From positions 6,182,715-6,246,714 of the forward strand of contig NC_092701.1 of NCBI RefSeq assembly GCF_964275005.1: DNA of 64,000 nucleotides, written 5' to 3'. The DNA is from Diadema setosum (taxonomy: Eukaryota > Echinodermata > Echinoidea > Diadematoida > Diadematidae). Shown here piece after piece: positions 49,501 to 60,781 of the stretch. The notes below the pieces were generated by a model, which was not told the origin of the DNA, did not search any database, and saw only the letters and a program-made list of their open reading frames with translations. How positions within the stretch are numbered: the first letter of the stretch is position 1; each line of letters opens with the position of its first letter. Both the position numbers and the translations under genes were made by a program.

Positions 49501-51316
49501 TCCGTATAGAGACTGCGGCTGAAAACTTTATACCCTTAACACTGTCGTGATTCACACGTTAATTGTTTCTTGGAGGTCCATTTTTGTGTTTGAGTTTTGT
49601 TGATGCACGTTTTAGTAGACGTACAGTTTTTCATGAAATGGATAACATTACGTTTGGAAAGATGAATTCTGTATAACTTGAATTTAATGCAATTTTCAAT
49701 TCAATTCAATTCAATAAAATTCAGTTCAATTTTCAGTTCAAAATTATGTATTATACTATATTTTAATCCAACAAAAAAGTGATACGCTACCCAAAGTACA
49801 TATTTGTCAACTCATGTTGTTGAACAATTAAAAAAAATAATAATAATCTTCTATAATGAATTCAATGCTCCATGAGCCGATTAAGTAAATCGATCGTTTA
49901 CACAAATTTAACTTTCAAAATTCGTAGTGACCTCGCACAGAAATATGAATTTCTAAGATGATTATTTTTTTTTTGTCTTTTTTTTTATCACAAGAGCACT
50001 AATTGTAATGTGAGTAATGTGATTTTATACGTGTTATTACATACAGAAAATAAGGAACTTTTTTGAGCTACTGCTAATTTTGTGTTCTTGTGGTACGGTA
50101 GTAGCGTTCTAAACATGGCGCTATATAAGGTTGTGCGTGTAGATTTGACGGACCAAATGGCTCAATTTTTGCGTAGAGATATTGCAGTTTGTGTGATTGC
50201 TTCTGTATTGATATCTGTTACGAATGACGGCAAATTAAGTATGTACCGGTAGGGTCTAATATGGTAAGGCATTTACAATGTATGAATATTGGCTGAAATT
50301 TCTGCCTCCTGCAACTGAATAATGTGTCTTTTTAGGACAGCAGATGTGCGACATTAAGGCCCTGTTTTATAGAACATCATCTTTGGAATCGAACATGGAA
50401 TTTGACTTCGTCAGATTTTTGGGGCAGTTAAAATTCTGCACATATTATGACTAATGCTCCTTTTGGTACGGAATATTTGCAGTAACTCTATGTTTGATTT
50501 AAGACTTAGCTGTATATAACAGGGCCTCAGGTATACCTGTGTACATAATATGAAGCAAAAAATGAAATGTAATGCACACTTTTTATAGACTTCATATCTA
50601 ATTCTACTTTCCGTATGATTTTAGAAACGGTATTTTGTCTACCACATGCGTTTTTCCACCAGCTTCTAGTATTCATCATAATTAAGTGTTTGTATAAAAA
50701 ACGAAGTGTATCAAGTACTATTAAGCGCTTTCAGTCATACTTTGTAAATTCATATATATCTTTTATGACTTTAAAAGAGCTTATATATATTATCAGATTT
50801 ATAAAGATGCTATTTTTGATGTTCAGTCCTTTTGTGTTAGCAGCAGAAGTTGCCGTGCTCAGAATTTGCTAAATCACACTGCCCTCATGATTATTCAGTG
50901 GATTCACAACTCTGTACGCGCATGTGCAGTACGCTGGAGTTGAATCGACACTGTTGCAACGCGCTCGTGACTGTTGAGAATATTGATGTATGTGATATGG
51001 ACATTGATGCATTTTGCTGAAGTGTTTTCTGCTGGTATCATCGTATACATCGGTGATTTTGTTGAAAAGGCGGTGTTTGACTGCATTTTTCCACATTGTC
51101 AAGTCAAACAGCGAGTAGATTCTGGTAACTGACTTCTTCATGATTGTCATGGACTAGTATATATTTTTTTTTTCATAAGATCTTCAGAGCTATGAGAGAA
51201 ACTTGTACAATGTCACGTTCAGGCAGCCGTGTTCGGGTGCCGTGGACATGCCCAGTCCATACCACGTGATTCGCTGTGTACACCGCACAGGGTTGTGATT
51301 CTGCTGAAGTGTTCAT
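46554..51316. other. AT-rich non-coding stretch
   Basis: No gene recognised. Holds an (TG)n tract (46,940-46,967) and several AATAAA words (e.g. about 48,570). A minus-strand open frame of 93 codons (51,150-50,869) has a mixed composition but no recognisable domain. Confidence 0.4.
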
Positions 51317-52743
51317 TACGGAAGCTCAAAAGTGCCAACCAGATGACGAGATAAGAAGACGAGAAGACAGGTTAAATACCGAGAAGCCGAGTTACTGCAA
51401 CTCGGCAAGTCGACTTGCTTGGATCAAGAAGACAAGATGACAAGTTGTTGAAACTCGGTAAATCGACTCTTTTGGGACAAGAAGACATGGTAACGAGTTG
51501 TTGAAACTCGGAAAGTCGACTTGCTTTGGACAAGAAGTCAAGATGACAAGTTGTTGAAACTCGGCAAGTCGACTCGTTTGGGATAAGAAGTCAAGATGAC
51601 AAGTTGTTGAAACTCGGCAAGTCGACTCGTTTGGAACAAGAAGACATGAAAACGAGTTGTTGAAACTCGGAAAGTCGACTTGCTTTGGACAAGAAGTCAA
51701 GATGACAAGTTGTTGAAACTCGGCAAGTCGACTTGCTTGGGACAAGAAGTCAACATGACAAGTTGTTGAAACTCGGCAAGTCGACTTGCTTGGGACAAGA
51801 AGTCAAGATGACAAGTTGTTGAAACTCGGCAAGTCGACTTGCTTGGGACAAGAAGTCAACATGACAAGTTGTTGAAACTCGGCAAGTCGACTTGCTTGGG
51901 ACAAGAAGTCAAGATGACAAGTTGTTGAAACTCGGCAAGTCGACTCGTTAGGGACAAGAAGTCAAGATGACAAGTTGTTGAAACTCGGCAAGTCGACTTG
52001 CTTGGGACAAGAAGTCAAGATGACAAGTAGATGAAGTACAAGTCGACTTGCCGAGTTTCAATAACTTGTCATCTTGACTTCTTGTCCCTAACGAGTCGAC
52101 TTGCCGAGTTTCAACAACTTGTCATCTTGACTTCTTGTCCAAAGCAAGTCGACTTGCCGAGTTTCAACAACTCGTTATCATGTCTTCTTGTCCCAAACGA
52201 GTCGACTTGCCGAGTTTCAACAACTTGTCATCTTGACTTCTTGTCCAAAGCAAGTCGACTTGCCGAGTTTCAACAACTCGTTATCATGTCTTCTTGTCCC
52301 AAACGAGTCGACTTGCCGAGTTTCAATAACTTGTCATCTTGACTTCTTGTCCCAAGCAAGTCGACTTGCCGAGTTTCAACAACTTGTCATCTTGACTTAA
52401 TTGTCCCAAGCAAGTCGACTTTCCGAGTTTCAACAACTCGTTATCATGTCTTCTTGTTCCAAACGAGTCGACTTGCCGAGTTTCAATAACTTGTCATCTT
52501 GACTTCTTGTCCCAAGCAAGTCGACTTTCCGAGTTTCAACAACTCGTTATCATGTCTTTTCGTCCCAAACAAGTCGACTTGCCGAGGTTCAACAACTCGT
52601 TATCATGTCTTCTTGTCCCAAAAGAGTCGACTTTCCGAGTTTCAACAACTCGTTATCATGTCTTTTTGTCTCAAACAAGTCGACTTACCGAGTTTCAACA
52701 ACTTGTCATCTCGTTATCTGGTTGGCACTTTTAAGCTTCCGTA
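51317..52743. mobile_element. foldback element of 53-bp repeats in two opposed arms
   Basis: Left arm: 12 units, with AAGTCGAC starting every 53 bp exactly from 51,407 to 51,990. Right arm: 13 units in opposite orientation, GTCGAC from 52,042 to 52,679 (all spacings 53 except one of 54). The arms meet near 52,025-52,040. Outer ends are inverted repeats of at least 42 bp starting TACGGAAGCT and containing AAAAGTGCCAACCAGAT. GTTCAT stands directly outside both ends (51,311-51,316 and 52,744-52,749), a 6-bp target duplication. This is the architecture of foldback transposons (FB of Drosophila, TU of sea urchin). No transposase is encoded. Confidence 0.93.
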
Positions 52744-52962
52744 GTTCATAGATGAGGAAAATAAAGCAGTGCTTTCACTTGCGAAGGAATGGACGTATTG
52801 CTCGTAAACTTGTGTGTCCTTATTTGAGTGTATTATACGCATTTCATTATTTCGTCATTTTAACATCTGTACATATAGCACAAAGAAACATTAAAAAAAT
52901 CAAGACATGCTAACAAATTAGTGTATATAATATATACAGAATGTTTATTTTATATATAATTA

Positions 52963-52964
<2 letters not shown>

Positions 52965-52997
<33 letters not shown>
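52965..52997. repeat. (AT)n microsatellite
   Basis: Uninterrupted TA dinucleotide tract. Confidence 0.9.
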
Positions 52998-53002
<5 letters not shown>

Positions 53003-53593
53003 TATATAAAGTGAATTCTACTTCGTGCATTCGTTTTGCTTGGCAGAGAACGATATATGAAGACACGGATTGGTTATAATATATGTATTGCTTATAAATA
53101 TGTATATGTATAATGTATATAAAAATGTATAAAAAAAAATGCTGTTGGGCTACCAAATTTAACTTTGCTTTCATGTTTGGCCTCCAAAATCTCAGAATGG
53201 GCCACCAGATATAAAAAAAAAAACCACAAGAATGTATATAGGCCTCCACATTTTAATCACAGAAGACCGAGGGGTAATTTAGTGAACAATCGGGCTGCAT
53301 TTTTAACGCCGAGCAAGAACAACACACACAAGTATGACTGTTAAAATCCTGCGCTTTACTGAGAACACTCTCGCATGCCGCTATACAAAATGCATTCACC
53401 AAAGGAAAAAAAAAAATATCCATCGAATTTACGGTCATGAAGTAACCGAAAAGAAGATACTGAAAGCAGTTCTGAATCTAGTTTGAGAAACATTACAAGT
53501 TGGTGTATTACATTTTTCTTTGAAAATTGCATATTTTGAAATATTGCAAAATTACATATTGTATTGTCTAAGAGAGCAATCATCTTGCATACA

Positions 53594-54160
53594 TTAAAGG
53601 GAAGTTAAACCCAAAAAGCAATGTGGATTGAGTGAAAGCAGCAACATTAGTAGAACACATCAGTGAACGTTTGGGGAAAATCGGACAATCGATGCAAAAG
53701 TTATGAATTTTTAAAGTTTTGGTGTTTGGAACCGCTGGATGAGGAGACTACTAGAGGATATGACGTATGAGTGGACAACAATACAAAGAAAATATAAAGG
53801 AAATTCAACAAAAATTCACTTTTCTAGAATTATGAAAGAGCAATGGACCAACCTCTTTCAGAAAGCAGGGGGAATAATTGCTACCCTTAACATATGTCAA
53901 TATCAAGCTGATGGAATTTGTAATTTTCATGAAAAATGGATTTTTGTAGAATTTTCTTTATATTTTCTTGGTATTGTTGTCCATTCATACGTCATAACCT
54001 CTAGTAGTCTCCTCGTCCAGCGGTTCCAACACCAAAACTTTAAAAATTCATAACTTTTGCATCGATTGTCCGATTTTCTTCAAACTTTCACTGATGTGTT
54101 CTACTAATGTTGCTGTTTTCACTCAATCCACATTGCTCTTGGGGTTTATCTTCCCTTTAA
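53594..54160. mobile_element. TTAA-ended inverted-repeat element (MITE-like), full copy 2
   Basis: Same element as 22,269-22,834 but in opposite orientation. Both copies keep a 104-codon open frame differing at only three or so residues; it overlaps the arms, so the conservation may simply reflect a young element. Confidence 0.85.
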
Positions 54161-54309
54161 CAATGTTCTGCAAAATTTTGCATTCGATTTGATGATGCGA
54201 TCATTCAAGTTCGAACGAATTTGAATGATCACCGAGATCGACATTCAAAAGGCCAACTATAGTTGATTCAATTGATTACATCAACATTCTTTTTTTTTTC
54301 ATGGTTTTC

Positions 54310-54490
54310 GTTATTACAAATAATTTATTTGTCTGTGTTTTTGGCGTTATATTCTTAATGTTCATTATTCAGAAAGTTTATTATTCCGAAGGCTCGTTAA
54401 TTCGAATTTGAAAGAAGGTGCGGAGTAACGAAACTTCGCAATTGTGAATTTTATTTCATTTTTGGATTAAGTACAACGCATCTAATACGT
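54310..54490. repeat. partial copy of the 56,262 element
   Basis: Shares ATTCCGAAGGCTCGTTA, AATTTATTTGTC and TTTTATTTCATTTTCGGATTA-like sequence (one mismatch) with 56,262-56,695. Confidence 0.6.
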
Positions 54491-54586
54491 AGCACCCCAT
54501 CAGAGTGCGAGTAAACAAAAAAACAAAACAAAACAAAAACAAAAAAAACACTACACAAACGTGCACGCACGCTCACAGACAGACAA

Positions 54587-54590
<4 letters not shown>

Positions 54591-54630
<40 letters not shown>
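54591..54630. repeat. (AC)n microsatellite
   Basis: CA dinucleotide tract. Confidence 0.9.
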
Positions 54631-54633
<3 letters not shown>

Positions 54634-54711
54634 TACATAGCGGGTACTCGCAATATGTTCCTATGTATTATCCAAATCAAAAGTGAGGGGGGGGAGCGAA
54701 ACTTCGAAATG

Positions 54712-54910
54712 ACAAGGCGACTTGTAAGGTTTCAAAACTTGCCTTCTTGTCCTATTCTCTGAAACTAGGCGCCTTGGGGAGTTTGTACGTGTCGACTTCA
54801 CGCCATTTCTTCTCCACGCCTTTATACAAGCCGCCTTCATGCATTTTTGTCATAGACGAGGCGACTTGGCGAGTTTGTACAAGCCGCTTTCTCGTTTTCT
54901 CGTCATTAAA
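54712..54910. repeat. degenerate repeats resembling the 53-bp foldback unit
   Basis: Words such as GGCGACTTGGCGAGTTTG and GTGTCGACTTCACGCC recall the foldback unit (GTCGACTTGCCGAGTTTC), but no regular period is left. Relationship is tentative. Confidence 0.35.
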
Positions 54911-56261
54911 TAAGCATGATGAGTATGGAGAGTTGTAGAAGTCACCTCCTCTTTGTCACTATGACCTGTACCAGTGAACACACAGGTCTGGACAGCTGGG
55001 TAGCATTCTGTATACCAATAGCCGTCGCTCATAGAGCATGTGGACCTGTGGACCCCCCCCCCCCCCCCCCATCTCACACCAACGGCTTTTCGATTACTAG
55101 CATTCAGCAAAACTTGAGATGATATTGTTCCATTGTTGTTACTGTGCAGGCACACCAGTGACAGGCATACGTGTGGCGTGGTTCCTAAAACTTCTTTGAA
55201 ACTCCAAATTCCAGAGCCCTTTAACTTTTTTTTTGTACGAGTCTAGGAAAACTTTAAATGTTCTCCTTATTGGATTCCATTCAATGTCAGGCTGAATTTG
55301 AAGTGGAGTTTATCCCTCTTAAAGGTTTGTTTGCGTGCCGATCGAGGTCATCTGAATTCGAGTCAAGTGTATTTGCTGATGTTATTTCGATCACAACAGC
55401 AGATATGCTAACCCTGCGGTATACTAGTCATTTGTCGATTTATTCATTTTTACGAGGTCAATGCGAGTATTTGTGCCGTGTAAAGTGAGTTCCAAACCAC
55501 CTCATCTTATTCACTTTACGGTGTCGTCAGTCAAATTTAACGAAACAAAGTAACAGACCTCTCATTATACCCGGACATGAAATTATAATGTAACTTGTCA
55601 CATGTTTCCACAGAACAATCAAGACAATGATTGTGTTTTTGTTGTTACAGTTGTTATTGTTGTTGTTTTGTTTATTGTTGTTTTGCAGCCACGTATACAA
55701 ATCAAATCATATAACGATCATACTTATAACCAACATTACTTCTTCTTTCTTCTTTTTTTTTTTTTGTCTAAAGCGCCGTAATGAAAGCACAAATATTTCT
55801 AATGCATACAAATAACCGAAGCCCACAACGATACAATATTTTGATGACATTTCCTGGCATACTTAAAACTTTTTTCAACAATCTAAACACACTTTGAAAT
55901 GATAAATGAAATAATGATCAAATCACGAATGCATAACGAGTACGTGTATATACATACGCAATAATAATAATTATATGACAAGAGCCTATGACGGTACTTG
56001 ATTGTAATTACAAGATGTACGTTTCTTGCCAGACTTTTTCACAACAGCAGTACACTCTCCAAAACAAAAATAATGATCTAGAAAATGTTGCCAATTTTGA
56101 TAAATCTATCTGCAGGGAATACTGCAGTGGATCTTCCGACTCACATTGTACTGCATAATAATTATGCTCACGACGACAGAGATATTAAATTTCATGTTCG
56201 TTAGACTACACGGGATGGTTATAAAATATGTTTAATAGAGGGTGGTTGCTAGCTGGTACGG
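54911..56261. other. non-coding stretch
   Basis: No gene recognised. A C-run at 55,051-55,069 and T-rich tracts are present. Confidence 0.4.
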
Positions 56262-56695
56262 ATGATATTCGTTATTTTTGAAGGTTCGTTAATCTGAAAA
56301 TGAAATATAGGTTCGTTAATCCGAAGGTTCTCAATTCCGAATACATACATTCTCTGTATCTAGATGTTCGTTCATCCGAAATAGAAGAGGCATACGTTAA
56401 TACAATTAACATTAATAAGAGTAATTTATTTGTCAGTGTGCGTGGCGTTATTCTGAAGGTTCATTATTCAACATTGTTCAAAAAGTTCGTTATTCCGAAG
56501 GCTCGTTAGTTCGAATATGAAAGAAAGTGCGCAATAAGGAAACATCGGAATTACGAAACTTATTTTGTTTTCGGAGCCTACGGAATAATAAACATTTTTT
56601 TTTTTTTTTACTTTTGGTTTAACGAACTCTCGGAATAGTTAATTTTATTTCATTTTCGGATTAACGAACCATCGAAATGACGAATTGTAACCGCT
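56262..56695. mobile_element. inverted-repeat element in the sulfotransferase 3' region
   Basis: Left end contains GGTTCGTTAATCTGAAAATG, right end CATTTTCGGATTAACGAACC, i.e. inverted termini with one mismatch. The interior repeats TTCGTTATTCCGAAGG-type words. It ends about 26 bp from the sulfotransferase stop codon. Confidence 0.7.
56644..56649 (-). terminator. candidate poly(A) signal of the sulfotransferase gene
   Basis: AATAAA on the minus strand, 72 nt past the stop codon, lying inside the inverted-repeat element; the signal would then be element-derived. Confidence 0.4.
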
Positions 56696-56720
56696 GGTAC
56701 GATACTTTGTTACAGACGTA

Positions 56721-57802
56721 TCACTCAAATGAAAATCTGATACTTGATCCCTTGAATCTCTTTTGGTACCATTCATCGAACATTTCATTCTGGGCCACTG
56801 TGAAACGGTTCTTCCATCTCCCGACCTCTCCTGAAAACAACAATAAAAAGGTACACATACTTAGCACAGCAGTTTTAGAATAGATCTTTAAAGAAAATGG
56901 AGTTAAATGTGAAAACGTTGTTGTTGTTGTTGTTGTTGTTGTTGTTGCTGCTGACGTCTTGAAAGTGATATAAAAATGTGGAATACTGTTCGTGTCAGTT
57001 TAAGAACGTAAAGATAACAACCAGATGCCGTCATTTAGGGTCTATGATGGATTTTGTGATTTAATTCGATTTTGAATTGCAAAAGTAAGTTGTTGGGGGT
57101 TTTTTCCGTGAATGCAATGAACAATCACCTTGATCTCGACACAATGTTTGTGCACTGAATTATTCTGATGGTACGACAAATTTCCTCGACATTGCTTTCG
57201 ATCATGTGACACTCTTCAAGATGTTTTACAAACCTTCTCTGGGGAAAGAGTAACTAAAACTCGGCAAAAGGAATCACCACTCCATGCAAGGTAAGGAAGG
57301 AAAGGAAGTTGATTTAAGTGGGACATGACATCAAATATTATGGAATTTTTAATTTCATTTGTTTTCACGACAAAACGATTGGGATGATTTTTTTTTTTTA
57401 CCAACATCATACTTGTCTGCCATTCTGTTTGCTGATTGGCAGACAATTATGTCGGTAAAAAGTCCTCCGAATCGTTTTGTCGTGAAAACAAATGAAATAA
57501 AGATTCCATGACATTTGATGTTAAAAAAAAAAGATAACAAGGAGAGATGACAGGCCATGACAAGTATTATTACCTACCTGTACTAAGGAAAGGAACTCTC
57601 TCAGGCTGGCTTTTACCGAACGTTGGTGCCGTGAACGGCGAATTTTTCTCGACATTCGTGTAAGTCGTTCTCATACCAGCAAATGAGCTGTGGTCCACTA
57701 CCCGCTGTAAGGCATCTTCTGTTAGAGGGCGCCCTAGGTGTTCGGCAATTCTTCTCACCCACTCGGTTGGATCCTTACAAGTCAGAACAATACGTTTTGC
57801 AA

Positions 57803-57833
<31 letters not shown>

Positions 57834-60728
57834 GACGGGGTTATTCACTGAAGGTGAAGAATTGATAAATAAACCGGGCTTAGAGTTCCTACGTTTAGCT
57901 AGACGGCATAAAAGAAATAAACCTACGAGTTTTGAAAAATTCAGGAGCCTCATTATACGGCATGTATACGCCTTCCTTGAAATACAATATGTAGGTGCCT
58001 AGTATCAAGCCAAGTACATTCAAACATGTCTATAGCGGTCATCATAAGGGAGAAGAAAAGTGGCTGCTGTAGAAAAGTGGCCGCGACAGACAGGGTCTAT
58101 ACCATGACTTTTCCTCGGGGAGAAATTTCAATTATCGTACACTAGGTGGCCGCTAAGGCAGCTTTGGATATATAAGTAGGTGATGAGATATCGCTTATAA
58201 AGTGATAATTACTTGTTGGTGAGTGGTCAAGGTGTATGAACCCGATCAAATGATGCCTTTAAAGTCACAGAAGAAGTCAGAAAAGTCAGTCAAATGCCAG
58301 AAAATCAGTAAGAAATATTCACACAAGGGCAAATATGATTATTATCAATAATAGGTGAATGAAAGTTATCCAAACCTTCTTCATGTCTTCATAGGTACAG
58401 AAGAGAAGATTCTCCTCTTCCCGTTTTTCCCAGAATCCGTTCACGTGATCAGCCCAATTTTCCCACAGAATCTCTAAGAAATGGAGAAGTGACAGTTATG
58501 GTAGCCTTTTGCAGGGGCAGTTCGCAATAAATGGACTTTCATACAGCTGCGAGCAGACCAGTGGACTCGCACGCACACAGCGATCGGATAGGAGCAAGCT
58601 ATACTTTCGCAGCTCGCCGGTCGCGCGCTGTGTGTGCGAGTCCATTGCTCTCTGTGTGCGTGTGCTGAAATTATAGCGAGCTGCCTTTGCAAAAGGCTAC
58701 AGTTGTGGTGAAAAACAAATCAATCCGCAGAAGAAGTGGATGATGATGATGATGATGATGATAATGATGATTATTATTATATACAGCATTATTGTATGGC
58801 GCCGTGGCACATATTTATATAATATTGACTGGCCTCGAGGGAGATACCAGAAAATATTGCCCAAACTGAAAGAATATTGCCCGAGTCGAAGACGAGGGCA
58901 ATATTCTTTCAGAGATCAAGCCACATTTGACTACCTGTAGATCATCACCAACATGTCGAATAATTGACAAATTGTTCATCAATGTACAATGTATATCATT
59001 CAACTCCAACTTCAAAGATACATAATCAACAGGCGAACTTCAAACATGTGAACGCTTTTACACTTTATTTTTGCTTCTGTTTCAATTTGGAGAGTTGTAC
59101 TGATGGTCACTGTGCAGTTATTGAGCACAAATTGTTTGACGCGTAGTGCTGCTGGAAGTGGTCGACCTTGTATAAGTTGATTTATCGGAGTTCTGCGGTG
59201 CGTGTAATCGACACGCAGCGACCTCCTTGAATGTTAGAGTAGTCTTCGTGGTCGATCGGAATGTTTACATGTAAAGCAGGGAGGTTAGATTCCACTCCTT
59301 CTCTTCCCACCTCCCTGTTTTACAGTGCACTCCCGTTATAACGAACACGGTTATAACAATTTACTTTTGTACATTTGACTTCATTTCATAGACGGGAAGA
59401 ATCTAAGGGCGGAATCTTTGGGAATTGAAATTCATGAGTGTTGTGATTTTTTTCCGATTTTTTTCGATTTTTGTTCTATTTTTTTTTAACGAACCAAAAG
59501 TGTGTGTGTGTGTGTGTGTGTGGGGGGGGGGGGGGGCTGCAGCCCCCCAGCCCCCCCCCCCCCCCCCCCCGCTTCCGCGGCCCCTGTTGAGTATAGGCTT
59601 TGAAGTGATCTAGTTTGTCAATATCACGGAGAAATGAGAGGTATAACGTCGTTGTAATAATGGTAACCAGTACGCTTGAGTTACGTATTTTGTTGCGGTA
59701 TAACATTTACATATCATATGCATAATTGTTTCCATACATTATTAACACAATGGCACTAGTGGTCATTAAAATTCTTCTCCATTAAACAGGTATTCTTATG
59801 GATAATGGCTAGAATGGAAACATACCAGTTTCACTTCAAATAAATTACGTAAAACAACAGAAAAAAAAAGAATGATTATATTATCAACTACGCTTGAATG
59901 AACCACGATCTAAAATATGAAAGTCTACACAATATTCTATCAAGGACCATTAATTTGGATTGCTTTTCTGATAGTGTCAAAAATATCGAAATGTCGAAAC
60001 GATTTTGTATATTGTGTGTTTCTATTATGTGCAGGATATGTTATACAATTGTTTGCATCTTCATTTACTTCATGCTATGTTACTTTCTCCTACAATAGAA
60101 TGAAATGAAGTCAAATGTACAAAAGTAAATTATTATCACAAGTTTGATGTGTAATTACATTTATAAATCTCAAGAAACTCTCCTACTTCTTCTATTTCCT
60201 TCGTGTTTCTTTGTTATAATGCATTACATGTTATGATTGCTTGGGGGTTCATAGCTGTTACGTGACTGTTGCGTATTTCATGTCATGGCCTTTCACAATA
60301 AATATAAGCATAGGCCTACTGTTCTTCAAACTTCACTCTTGCGTAAGTTATTTGTTTGTTAAAAATGAAATGAAGTGAAATGAAATAAATGAAACAAACG
60401 AAATGCAATGAAACGAAATGAAACGGTCGAAACATGGGTTTATGTGTGTATGCATATAATAAATAGTGGAAACTCGACATGAAGAGATCGGATATAAGAA
60501 AAACCTCTTATGAAAAGGTGGTTTTGAGGGACTAGTCGCAACTCAGTTTCCATGTTTTTGAACCCTAACATGTAGTGAGTGACTTGATATATTATGGCAT
60601 TGCATTATCATGTGTTGTTGGGTTTTTTTGTTTTTTTTTTTGGGGGGGGGATCCATGTTGCAATTAGACAAGGTCATCCTTGTAGTAACGTGCGTAGGTA
60701 TTATTAAAGTCGTGTATGTATAATCTTA

Positions 60729-60781
<53 letters not shown>

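Noticed and set aside
51380..52740. CRISPR-like array
   Set aside because: Unit is a continuous 53-bp repeat with no unique spacers, in two inverted arms, in a eukaryotic intergenic region; it is a foldback element.
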